Shown here: piece by piece, positions 13,082-23,010 of the stretch | How the letters are laid out: the number at the start of each line of letters is the position of its first letter | How positions within the stretch are numbered: the first letter of the stretch is position 1 | DNA from: Cordia subcordata | Taxonomy: Eukaryota; Streptophyta; Magnoliopsida; Boraginales; Cordiaceae | Assembly (NCBI GenBank): GCA_028554755.1 | Contig: JAPTOF010000014.1 | Span: 7,688,001 to 7,752,000, forward strand | Reading direction: 5' to 3' | Length of the DNA: 64,000 nt | Notes under the pieces: generated by a model | Seen by the model: only the letters and a program-made list of their open reading frames with translations | What the model was told of the DNA's origin: nothing | Database searches by the model: none | Position numbers and translations under genes: made by a program

Positions 13082-14686
13082 ATGTCAGCTGATCCGAAAA
13101 GAAGAAAAATTGATGCTTCATCCTCTCGCAGGTAATCTATATGTTTGTTTATGCTACGAAATGCTTGAAGAGATTTTAGCTCAATATGAAGTAGGCTGTG
13201 TTAATCTAATAATCATTATTTTGAGAATTCTTGTGGCCTGTAGATAAAATCGGAAACGCTTTCTAGTATTAATTGATTTTAAGATAAAATCTCGTAAAAG
13301 TGTGGATCTGTAATGCTGTTTTCAAGATAGAAATCGAAGATATAAGAGATTGCATTAGTTGAGAATGCTCGTGCAAATGGTAGTTTTAAGGAAAGGTAGA
13401 TGTATGCAGGCCTGATATAGGATTGGCTTTTTTGAAAAGCTTCTTTTCTTTTGTTACGCCCCCAAGCCCAAGCTTGCAAGAGAGATTGGTGTTATAGATA
13501 TAGCTAATAATTATTTGAACTTTTAATCAATTGATCCAAAATGATAAGTCTAAGTTATTAGTTATACCACATCACACACTTATAAATAAGTCACAAGTCA
13601 CCCCACAAGGATATCACATTCACCCCCGTTGAGGACCTAATGTTCTCATTAAAGGCAGACAATCACACACAAGACCAGATGGTGCAAGACTTTAGAGGTA
13701 GCTCGTATGGGCTCAAGAGATGGCTCTTACTGCACACTTGGTGTAACACTTTGCCTCACATAACACTTAGCTCCTACAAACCAGCTGGTAATTGGCTCTA
13801 AATACCATTCTGTCATGCTCGTAAGCGAGACTGGGATTGTAGGCATAACTAATAACTTGGGTTAATTATTTTGGCCTAGTTGATTAGAGATCCAAATAGT
13901 TATAACTTCTGAGAAAGGTGCTATTGTTAGTTTCTAAAGAAAAGTTGAATTTGCATTTTTCTCCTTTTCAAGTTTCAGCTTTTTTCTAAAGCCAATCTAA
14001 ACTTTTGCAAAAGGATATGATTTTCTTCAGGGAAAAAAATGTTTTTTAAATGAAAAAAAGCCAATGCAAACGGGTCTGTGTAGAGGTGAAACTTTTGGAA
14101 TGGAAGTTACATAAACTGGGATAGGCTGAAAATAGAGAAGTGTCTTTGCTCTTGGGTTCTCTACTAGGAAAGCCAGTGCTCCAAATTTTATCGGAAATGG
14201 ATCTATTCGTAATGTTGTAAGTGAGATTCTGATAGAAAATGTTGATGTACTTTTGATGAAATGATGGTAGAGTTTACCATCTTTGTACAGTTCTAGTTTT
14301 AAATTTATATAGCAATAAGTAGAAGAGAATTGAGATCACTGGAATATCATCGTGTCAGAATGTACAGGCCTTCCTTCACACTATCAGAGAAGAAAGAGCC
14401 GGCTACATCATCAAAGAACAAATCAACAGTATGAGCTTTCTACTCATTGAATGTATAAGTTTAGAGTTAGAATTTTTCTTGAATCAAATTCTTACATATT
14501 TCCTTGTGTAAAAAGATTCACGCAGCTGAAGCTAGCAATATCCATCTGAGGATACAACAAGCCAAGGATTTTGCAGTAGCCCAGGCTCAGCAAGAGGGTT
14601 GCACTGGCAATTTCAGAGTTTTCGATTCACCATTTGGTAATTTTCTTGTCCCAGTAATCCCAACTCGCACAGAACTCAGTGGTTAG
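13082..14686 (+). CDS. Small conserved-looking protein, 103 residues, four exons, function unknown
   Basis: I assembled this from four exons: 13082-13131, 14177-14216, 14368-14428 and 14526-14686. All junctions are GT-AG and the phases agree (2, 0, 1), giving 312 nt, 103 residues and a TAG stop. The N-terminus is polar and basic (MSADPKRRKIDASSSR) and could act as a nuclear-localisation signal. The middle (about residues 31-75) is helical and charged, around TIREERAGYIIKEQI and AKDFAVAQAQQEG. The C-terminus is a compact hydrophobic block, FDSPFGNFLVPVIPTRTEL. The low-complexity-free exons and phase agreement argue for a real gene, as does a TGGGCT cluster upstream. I do not recognise the family. 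Exon 2 is only 40 nt, so its choice is the weakest point. Confidence 0.6.
13452..13895. repeat. Repeat-like insertion in intron 1, possible TRIM or LTR fragment
   Basis: Two related stretches lie in the same direction at about 13465-13540 and 13812-13895, sharing GAGA..TGGG.TT..AG..ATA and TAATAA, then TCAATTGATCCAA or TTGATTAGAGATCCAA. The segment between them has a distinct, less AT-rich composition, with runs such as CACATTCACCCCCGTTGAGG. Short direct ends around unrelated DNA suggest a small terminal-repeat element, but no primer site or target duplication could be fixed. Confidence 0.3.
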
Positions 14687-16051
14687 GATCGTGTACTGTA
14701 TTGTAAAGTTTCCAATTATGCAGTAAATATTATTAACATTTTAGAACAGAGAACACTGTATCCCTTGTATCTCTATTTTGCGCGAGTAATAGCTTCATAT
14801 ATAGCTTACACCTTCAATCCACATACTCTGCAATTGTTTCCTAAAGTGTGAGACAATAAAAGTGATGATTTTATCAAATGCATCCATACAGACTACTGCA
14901 AACGGCAGAGCAGCAATGCTGTCAATATTATCATGGTATTGATGTCAGCCAGTATAAAACTTTATTGCCCCGATTTGGTCCTCAGGTTTATTTTTTTATG
15001 TTTTTCCAGGTAGAGAATAAAAGTACTTGTATTAAGAATCTAGGTACACTTTTAGCCAGTTCCCTGTGAGGCATCTCTGCATTGAGAATCGCCTGCAGAG
15101 GATTGATAATAAGTGAACTGGAGTACATCTAGCTAACTAATCAGCTGTAGGTCTCGAGTTCTGTCATCGCTAGGGATAAGCAGGGAACCATTGATCCTCT
15201 TAAAAAAAAAAGAAAAAAAAAGGGAGAAAAAATCAGCTATAGAAGTTGTCCTTGTGTCGACATGTCTGCATTCAGAATGGCCTGCAAAGTTAGAGGGATA
15301 CAATTGAGCCAATTAATTGATAATAAGACAGCTTGATTACACCTAACTGACCAATTGGCTACAGAATTTGACCTTGTGCAGACATGTCTGCATTGAGAAT
15401 GGGCCTGCAGAGTTAGAGGAATACAATTAGGCTGCTTTAGTAGATAATGAGTTAGTTGCGACTGCAGCTAGCTATCCAATCTGCTGCAGAATTTGCATAT
15501 CTATATATCTATATCTATACTCATGAATTGTAAAAATCTACATACCTATGTTTATATGTCATCTTTTATACAAAGAAGATTCATGTCATATTTAATAATG
15601 CAACTTGTCTTATTTCATAATTTTTTTTTTCCTCTTCAAAATCTTCTTTTCCTCATTTCATGTCATATTGTAATTGAGCAGTATTTCTTGGTCAAGTATT
15701 GATACTAGTCTATGTATATTATAGAGAGAGTCTATGTCCTTTCAGGCAACGCCGTGTAACATTATGTCATGCAATTTTCTCCTAAAAATTTACTTTATCC
15801 GTCTATCACTAGAAAATTTTAATTTTCTAACTGAAATGCTCATTTTTCTTCCTATCATGGATTTATGTATGTTCACAATGAATGTTGCTCATAATTCTCA
15901 CTTGAATACAGCCTTCAATTAAACTGCTTGATTTGCAAAAAATAGATTCTAAAACAATCTTTCCAATCACACCATGAATGCAGAAAAATCTTTGCCAACA
16001 GCTTATGTTATTATTTATGGACCCACTTTCATATATTATTCTAACCTAGAA
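14687..16051. other. 3' flank and intergenic DNA
   Basis: The first 100-150 bp are the probable 3' UTR of the small gene. The rest holds the tandem repeat at 15072-15495, an A-rich run near 15201-15228, and AT-rich DNA with no gene that I can support. Confidence 0.45.
15072..15495. repeat. Imperfect tandem repeat, three units of about 120-190 bp
   Basis: Units begin at 15072, 15261 and 15383 with CAT(C/G)TCTGCATT(G/C)AGAAT and continue CCTGCA(G/A)AG, then TAATTGATAATAAG-like sequence. They end in (C/T)AATC(A/T)GCTGTAG or CAGAATTTG. The first spacing is longer because of an A-rich insertion at about 15200-15230. No coding function is apparent. Confidence 0.75.
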
Positions 16052-17204
16052 GGACTATTTAATAAATAATATGAAAAATAATTATTATGCCAAAAAGAAT
16101 ATAATTTTGGAAGTAATTTTTAAAATAGTATGTTTGTCTTTGGAAAATATGAGCTTCTCTTGGTCAAAAAGCACCTGCAACTTTCAAATTCTCTGCAAAA
16201 TTATTGGTTTAAATCTCACAAGAGTTTGACTTTGTGAAAGTTTAATTCTAAAGGTCAAATTTTAGTCTAAGTTTTAAAGAAGTTCAACCTCAGTATTCAT
16301 TATTTCATAGTCGGATACAACATAAAGATGCCATAAACAATGAGAGGTCCCATCTATATAAGAATTTTGGGAAATACAAAAAACTATGTTTTAATAAATA
16401 TAAGTTCAAATCAGCCGCTTAAATATATAACTTCTTGGGTATATTTATTTTATTTATGGTCTTAGTATAAAAATCATTGTTTATTATAAAATTTTCAAAA
16501 GTATCTTTTAATAAATTTGGAAACTTCTAATTATTAAAATTAAGATACATGTTGGCATCTTATATTTTATTGAGACATAGAAAAAGTAATAAATTTTTTT
16601 AAAATCTTTTATTTTTTTATTATACCTTTCTAAATTAATCTTTTCTCTTTCTTTTGGTCGAATAAATTAATCTTTTAAACTAATATGTTTTTTCAAGTTT
16701 CTAATTAAAATTTATTTATTCCGAACTAAATATAATTGAATCAAGTACCAGTAGGAAAATACTTTTTTTTTTCCCTTATAGCTCGTTTTTTCATGGTATG
16801 AGATCCCTCTAAGTTTTAACAAGCTTCACATAACTTATCAGATTTTTTCTTCCCTCCCATGTTGCCAAAATCTTATATGGATGGGATTTCTCAATGTCTA
16901 TGGTATCTGATTGCTATATTTGGTATTGAAATAATGAATTCTAAAGTTTAACTTTCACAACCTAAAACCAATGTTCAACCTTCTCAAAGTCAAACTTTTG
17001 TGAGATTTGACCCAAGAATTTTGCAGAGAATCTAGCAGGATTTGCATGGTGTTTTTTGACCAAGGGAGGACTTTCTTCCTCAAAGACAAACTTTTGAAAG
17101 AATTTGTCTTTTCGAAAGACAAAGATACTATTTTAAAAATTACTTTCAAAACTATATTATATGTGGCATAATAATTTTTTTTATATTATTTAAGTAAACA
17201 GTCC
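16052..17204. mobile_element. Foldback element with long inverted repeats, 1.15 kb
   Basis: Arms of roughly 260-270 bp face each other at 16052-16315 and about 16930-17204. The left arm reads AATAATTATTATGCC, GAAGTAATTTTTAAAATAGT and TTGTCTTTGGAAAA. The reverse complement of the right arm reads AAATTATTATGCC, AAAGTAATTTTTAAAATAGT and TTGTCTTTCGAAAA. Both go on through CTTGGTCAAAAA, TTCTCTGCAAAATT and CAAATCTCACAA. The outer ends are GGACT...AGTCC. The central 600 bp is AT-rich with no coding frame. It is best read as a non-autonomous foldback or MULE-like element; the target duplication is unclear. Confidence 0.75.
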
Positions 17205-17321
17205 AACATGTAAAAGATTGCCATCAATACTTGCTTCCACTTTGCATGGCTAGCAGGAGTGGTTTCAGTTATGTTGTCATTCTGCAATGGAACAATGAAT
17301 AAAGGTCACGATTTAGAGTTA

Positions 17322-17559
17322 GGGCTTATTTGGATTGGTTTTTTTGAGGAAAAAGTATTTTTTTTTCTGAAAAAATATATTATTTTTGCAATAATTACTT
17401 AATTTGATTTTTGAAAAAGTTAAAACTATAAAAAAAAGCTTATATACAGCTTTTTTCAAAAATTAGAATTTTCAATTTTTCTAAAAAAACACTTTTTCCA
17501 AAAATTATTTTTTTTAAAAAAAAAAAAACACTCTTAAAAAAACGAATCCAAACAAGCCC
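17322..17559. mobile_element. Tourist-like MITE, 238 bp (GGGCTTATTTGGATT family)
   Basis: Terminal inverted repeats GGGCTTATTTGGATTGGTTT and AACGAATCCAAACAAGCCC are flanked by TTA at 17319-17321 and 17560-17562. The interior is nearly all A and T runs that pair across the centre. At least two more copies of this family sit at 51530 and 60424. Confidence 0.85.
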
Positions 17560-17562
17560 TTA

Positions 17563-18389
17563 GAAAACTCTTCACCTTTAAGTTGTCTGGATCTACCTAA
17601 TACTTATTCTATTGTAATGGTTTCTCGGCAGCAGGCAATAAATTAGATTCAGCATTAATGTCTGAAGTGCAATATAGAGCAAACAAGTTAAATTGGTTAT
17701 ACACGATAAGAAAGATTCGCCTCAATTTCATTCTTATGATTTGTACGGTTGAATTTGCAGCTTGATTGAAGACAAAAAAAAAAAATTGTTGTAACTTGAT
17801 TTATATGTTATGTTGACTACACATACATTATATTTAATCATCATTTATTGATTATGATTTGTGCACATCAACTGTTCATTATTGTTTTAACAATTTATAA
17901 TCGTAGAATCGATCCAATCTCTTGGAATCCATGACACAGCTCTATCAAGTTCCATCTCTGAAATGAAGAGCCTCCCAAGTTTGTTCTTTATTGTTTAGAG
18001 AGAAGAAAGAAGAGAAGAGAAACGTCAGGGTTTTGAAAGGGTTTTGGAGACGATGGAAGAAAATAATACCGGGTGGGATCAAGCTTAATGATCTTAAGAC
18101 TTATATTATATCATTTTACTTGATGTTACTCTTTTTCTCTTTTAGCTTGGAAAATGAGGTTTTCATTAAAGCAAAAATATTTAATTATGTATAGCTTGGA
18201 AAATAAGGTTTTCAGTAAAAGCAAAAATATTTAATTGTATACTTACAGATCTTAAGTGCAATTTCATTGCTTTAAAAAGGTGGGGAAAAGCCTTGGTCTA
18301 CATCCAGGCTTGACATCGTGATCTATTGCCTCTATTATTCTTGTACTTTCCTTTCTTTTTACCTAGTGCTTATTCATATTTAATTTACC
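17563..18389. other. Intergenic DNA, no gene seen
   Basis: AT-rich. A short direct repeat, (A)GCTTGGAAAATRAGGTTTTCA(T/G)TAAA, occurs at about 18146 and 18194. No gene or element boundary can be supported here. Confidence 0.4.
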
Positions 18390-19890
18390 GTAAAATATAC
18401 TGTGCTTCTATGGGCGCGAGTAATCATGCACTTTTTTAAATTAAAAAAAAAAATGAAAGCAAAGAGTCATTTTGAAGTCAGCCTAGCATTTTGCTCTGTT
18501 AAACTTCTCTTTAACTGCACGGTGTATGACGCATGGCGACGACGCACGGTGGACGACGCACGACACACGAAGCTAGGACATTTTGCCACTGATATTTGTA
18601 AAAACGACAGTTTGTTTTTCACTTAATGTTTGGTTCAATTTTTGCTTCCTTGTTTTTTTATTTTTCTCCAATTTGAAACCCTAATTTTTGCTCTAATCTT
18701 CGTAAGGTTATGATGTCTAACAATGAAGAGAGACAAATTGTCGTTATGGGAGAGAATATTCCCCGGTTAGTCGGGCTTCATTGTATTGGGTCTTTAAGTG
18801 ATAGTGATAGTGAGGATTAGGGTTCAGAAGATGTAAGTTTAAGAATGGCGATTATAATTTTTTCACCATTTTTGTTTCTACGTTTGTTCACTGTACCATA
18901 TTTATTTGTTTAGTATATAGTGGTTTTAATTTTTTAGAATATTTTTATTTTTTGTTTTCAATGCATGTTTAATTTATTTTTGTGTTTGTTCAGTATTTAT
19001 TTAGTACATACTGGCTCTAGTTTTTTAGAATACTGGTTCACCATTTTTTAGATTTGTTTTTGTGTTTGTTCAGTATTTATATTATATTTTAGTCAAGTGG
19101 TTATATATAGTACAGTAATACGGTACTTGAAAGGATAAAGTTATAAGATAATGTATGTCTTTAGTAGTCCATCTCTAATCTGAAGATGTGGTTGAGTGAT
19201 ATGAATTTTGTTTAATTGGGGATTTGTACTATTCTCATATGGTTTAATATGATGCTTCAAGAAGATTGACTGAATCATTTTTTGAATTCAATTCCTACTA
19301 TTTTGAATTACTTATGATGAAAACTGGCCATTTTCGATCACGAAGTTCTAGAACATCTAAATATTCACTCTCTACTTTGTTGTTTTTGATAATTCAGTGC
19401 ACATCTTTGACTCAGTGACATCATTAGTTCAAAGTCATCTCTTGTTGGACTTATAATTTGTTGCTTTTATGGAGTTGTACTTCTAAGGAATCTCTTTTGC
19501 AGCCTAATCAGAAAGCAAATTCTTAGTGTGTTTAACCTGAAAAATTTCATTAGATGCAAGACTTTCATTGTTGATGTGGACCCAAAAAAACATGTATCAA
19601 GTTCTAAGCTTTTTGTTTCTCTTAGTTCCTCTTGAAAGATTTTTTGCTTTGCTTTTCCTGGCTGTTATTACCTTGGTTGTGGCCTTTACTTCTCTAGCTC
19701 TGTGATAATGCAACATGGACATGCTATTTTGTTTCTTTGTGTGTTTTCTATCTTCAAATTACTGTTCGTATATATGGATTTTAAATATTTTGATATTGGG
19801 GAAACTTGCAATGTATGTCTTTGCTATGCGTTTATGTTGGAGTAAGCAACTGGGTAAGGAGCCGAGTGATACAAATGTTAGTAGTTTGTC

Positions 19891-20215
19891 TAGAAATTGG
19901 TGGTTGTTATGAACTGTTTGTTCACTATCTATGACCTGTTTATTCATCTATTATTATCAATGCATTTTTTTTTTATCTATTTTCAGTTATCATGAAATTG
20001 GTGGTTGCAATGAACTGTTTGTTCATTATTTTTGCACTGTTTGTTCACTATCTATTGACTGTTTGTTAATCTATTATTATCAATGCATTTTCTTCATATG
20101 TTTTCAGTTATTATGAAATTGGTGGTTGCTATGAATTGTTTGTTCACTATCTTTGCACTGTTGTTCACTATCTATTAACTGTTTGTTCATCTGTTTTCAG
20201 CTATTATAAACGGTG
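19891..20215. repeat. Three imperfect tandem units of about 95-120 bp in the left arm
   Basis: Units begin near 19891, 19993 and 20114 with (T)GAAATTGGTGGTTG, then ATGAACTGTTTGTTCACTATC, and each closes with TTTTCAG(T/C)TATTA, which looks like a plant 3' splice site. A partial fourth begins near 20219. Related, rearranged units lie in the right arm at about 24390-24660, in reverse orientation. Confidence 0.75.
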
Positions 20216-20499
20216 CACTAGAAATTAGTGGTTTTTATTATCCGTTTCCTTGTTTGTTATTATGAAGAGTTTGTGAAAATTTTGAACTCTATTTTTGAAA
20301 TGTTTATTCACTTGTCTGTGTTTGTTTTGCAAAGAAGAAAAAAAAAAGGATGAAAAAGACAACAACATACATCATCGAGACAAAATTTTTCAAAGATGAC
20401 GATTGCAAGAAATGTATATCAATCAAAGAAGGGTAATGATATGGAGGTGAAGGGTAGAGAGAAGGAGGAGAATGTGAGGGAGAAAAATGATAGACAGAA

Positions 20500-21822
20500 T
20501 GTTGGCTAAATACCAATTATTGATTTTAATGATGAAAAATTTAATATGCATTTATATTATCTTATCCTATTACTAAAAAGCATCTTGTGAAGTTAAGTGT
20601 TAAGATGAATAGATAGATGCTTAAAAGATGGAAAAAGATGAGCATGAGCATTATTTGAAAAAGAAGAAGATGCGAAGCCATAAGGATGAGTAGAGGCGTC
20701 ACAAGGGCTATTCGACGTTTTGCTCATTTTGTGAAATGCCTTAGTATTGCATGTTCTAGCTCAAACTTTTATTTCTTTTGATTTAAAAACAAATTGAATC
20801 TCATGAATATTATCTTTCATAAAAGAAAAATGATTTTGGATGCATAATTTGTGTAAACATATGTTTTTGAAATGTTTCAAAGTCTTAAAAAGTGTTTACA
20901 AATTGCCTTGAGTTGATTTGGAGTTATGAAAAGTTGATAAAATTGGGTTTAAAAAAATTTTAGGTGAATTTGGCTTTACTTCTTGTCTTTGGAGTGGCCG
21001 GACCCCTCAGTCGGTCGACTGGCTGGTTAAGGAGGTCGCCCGGCTAAAACAAAGAAGGAGGAAGAAAAGCCGAACCCCTTAGTCAGAGAAAGCCAAAAAG
21101 AGGCTGGACGACCCAGCTGGTCGACTGCTGAGCGAAAGGCTATAATAAATACATTAGCCGTTTATTACCATTCAGGCCATTTTTCTTTCCTTTTTTCTAC
21201 TTTCCAAACCCTAACATTTACAAATCTTTAAATATACCGTCAACGACTCATTCAAATCATCAATCAAGCTTGCAAAATCAAATTCATCTTTCATTTGCTG
21301 AGATCTTGAGCTATTTTTGCAATATATTTGAGCTTTCAAGAGCCTTTCATTGCTATATTCTCTTGTAAGAAGAAAATATATATTATTCATCATTTCTTGT
21401 TCTTTTTAATTGTATACACACTTTCTGGGCTTAGAAATCTTGAGAGAGACATCCACAAAAGCTTGAAAAAGTGTGAGAAATCCTAAAGAGTGGGACTCTA
21501 AGGTTCTTTGAAATATTGACTTTAAAGAGTTGTAAAACTTGGTTTCTGCTTCACCAAGATATGAAGAAGCACTTTAGTGGAAGTTGTTGAAGTCCTAGGG
21601 GGAGTATCCTTGGATGGTAGACGTAGGTTTGGCCGAACCACCTTAAAATAGTTTGTCTTTCTACGCTATACTCTCTATTTATTTTCATTTACCTGTAGTG
21701 CTTATTTTGTGTTTGATATCTTGCCGAAAAGAACTTGTTAATACTTTTGTGAATTTTTAAATTACGAAAATTAGAAAATATCTTAATTCACGCCCCCCTC
21801 TCTTAAGATATTTGCACCCACA
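20500..21822 (+). mobile_element. Solo LTR, 1.32 kb, probably copia (SIRE-like)
   Basis: The insertion begins TGTTGGCTAAATACC and ends CACCCACA, and is bordered by CAGAA (20495-20499) and GAGAA (21823-21827). The right arm of the inverted duplication is the empty site: its reverse complement reads TAGAAGGATAAGG without the insert, while the left reads CAGAA-insert-GAGAA-AGATAAGG. The tail CACGCCCCCCTCTCTTAAGA is typical of long copia LTRs of the SIRE/Maximus type (family knowledge, not a search). Strand follows that C-rich tail. No internal retrotransposon region is present, so it is a solo LTR left by recombination between LTRs. Confidence 0.8.
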
Positions 21823-23010
21823 GAGAAAGATAAGGACAATGATGTAAGGGAGAAATTTAAAATAAAGATGTCTAAAATAAAAGAAAAATGAAATAAAGAA
21901 GGATGTTGAAAACAAAAATGAAAAACGAGAAGGGTGACGAAAAAAGAACTTTGAAAAAAACCAAGGGTAAGGAGGAAGAACCTGGGAAAAAAGAAAGATG
22001 TTAAAAAAAAAAAGGTAAGGAGGAAGAGTCTAAAAAAAAAAGAAGGGGAAGAAATCTAAAAAGGAAGAAGAGAATGAGGAGAGTGATGAGAATGACGTAG
22101 ATAGTGGATTCAAGGCAAGAGGATCTGTTTCTAATTTTGTAGAATTCATGAATAAGCTTAATGGTGATCAAAGAGATGCAGTTATTGAAATTGATTTTGG
22201 ATGTATGTTGGTTTTGAAGACTGGTGAGTTGAATAGAAGGTTGAGTCAATGGTTGTTTCATTAATACAACCTATATAGTAAAAAAAAAAAATTGGAAGTT
22301 AGGAATAGAGAATATATTGGTATTACTGAATTGGATGTTCATCACACGTTGGGGTTCTCATTTGGTAGTGAAGAAATTGTACGTATTTTCAAATGAAAAT
22401 TTCTTGAAAATTAGAGTATATATTGTTGAATGGAAAAGAGAGTGGTTTCAAGGGGAATATGTTGTAAATCCTTATATAAAACCAATTAGGACCACTTCAA
22501 TGCCAAATAAGGTATTAGGTCAAGGGCATGGAGATACTTTTAAGCGTAGTTTTCTTATTTGCATGGTGTCAGCCCTTGTCTGCCCAAACAGACAAGCATG
22601 GTGAATCTGAAATTTTTAAAGTCTATACATAATGAAGAGAAAATTAGGGATTTGAAGTCTTATGCATTTGTGATGAATTCAATTTCTTAAAAGCAAAAGC
22701 CTGATAGGTAATATTAAGGGCTTTTGATTTTTCAACATTTACTTTATATGGATAGGGTTGTACATATTCGTAAGAATGTTGAAAGATGTTACCTGACTAT
22801 GTTTAGGTCAACTGTTGCCATAATGAGGAAGATAGTGAAGGATTGTTTGGTTGTGTAGAGAGGAGTATTAAAAGCAAGTTGTCTAGTTTGAAAAAAATTG
22901 GTACTAAAGAGGAAAAGAAGGATGGGTCTAGGAAGGAAGTTTCTTCTAAACAGGAAAAGAAGCATGACTTGAAGAAAAATGGATTTGATCTTGAGGTAAA
23001 AAGTGATTTT

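Larger units (their letters stand above)
18710..22976 (+). pseudogene. Left copy of a broken TE-type gene unit
   Basis: A short first exon starts at 18710 (MMSNNEERQIVVMGENIPRL...), is acidic and Ser/Asp-rich at its end, and breaks at a TAG (18818-18820). A GTAAGT donor-like site follows at about 18833. After a long intron-like stretch comes a Lys/Glu-rich coding region (about 20330-22080) and then a conserved globular segment, about 22085-22670. There the words NFVEFMNKLNGDQRDAVIEI, LDVHHTLG, TSMPNKVLG, DTFKRSF and VSALVCPN can be read across frameshifts. That pattern recalls plant transposon-associated proteins with a GDEFKRNFVVF-type core, often found with Ulp1 protease domains; no protease domain is seen here. 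Stops, frameshifts and a 1.32-kb LTR insertion make it non-functional. Confidence 0.6.
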
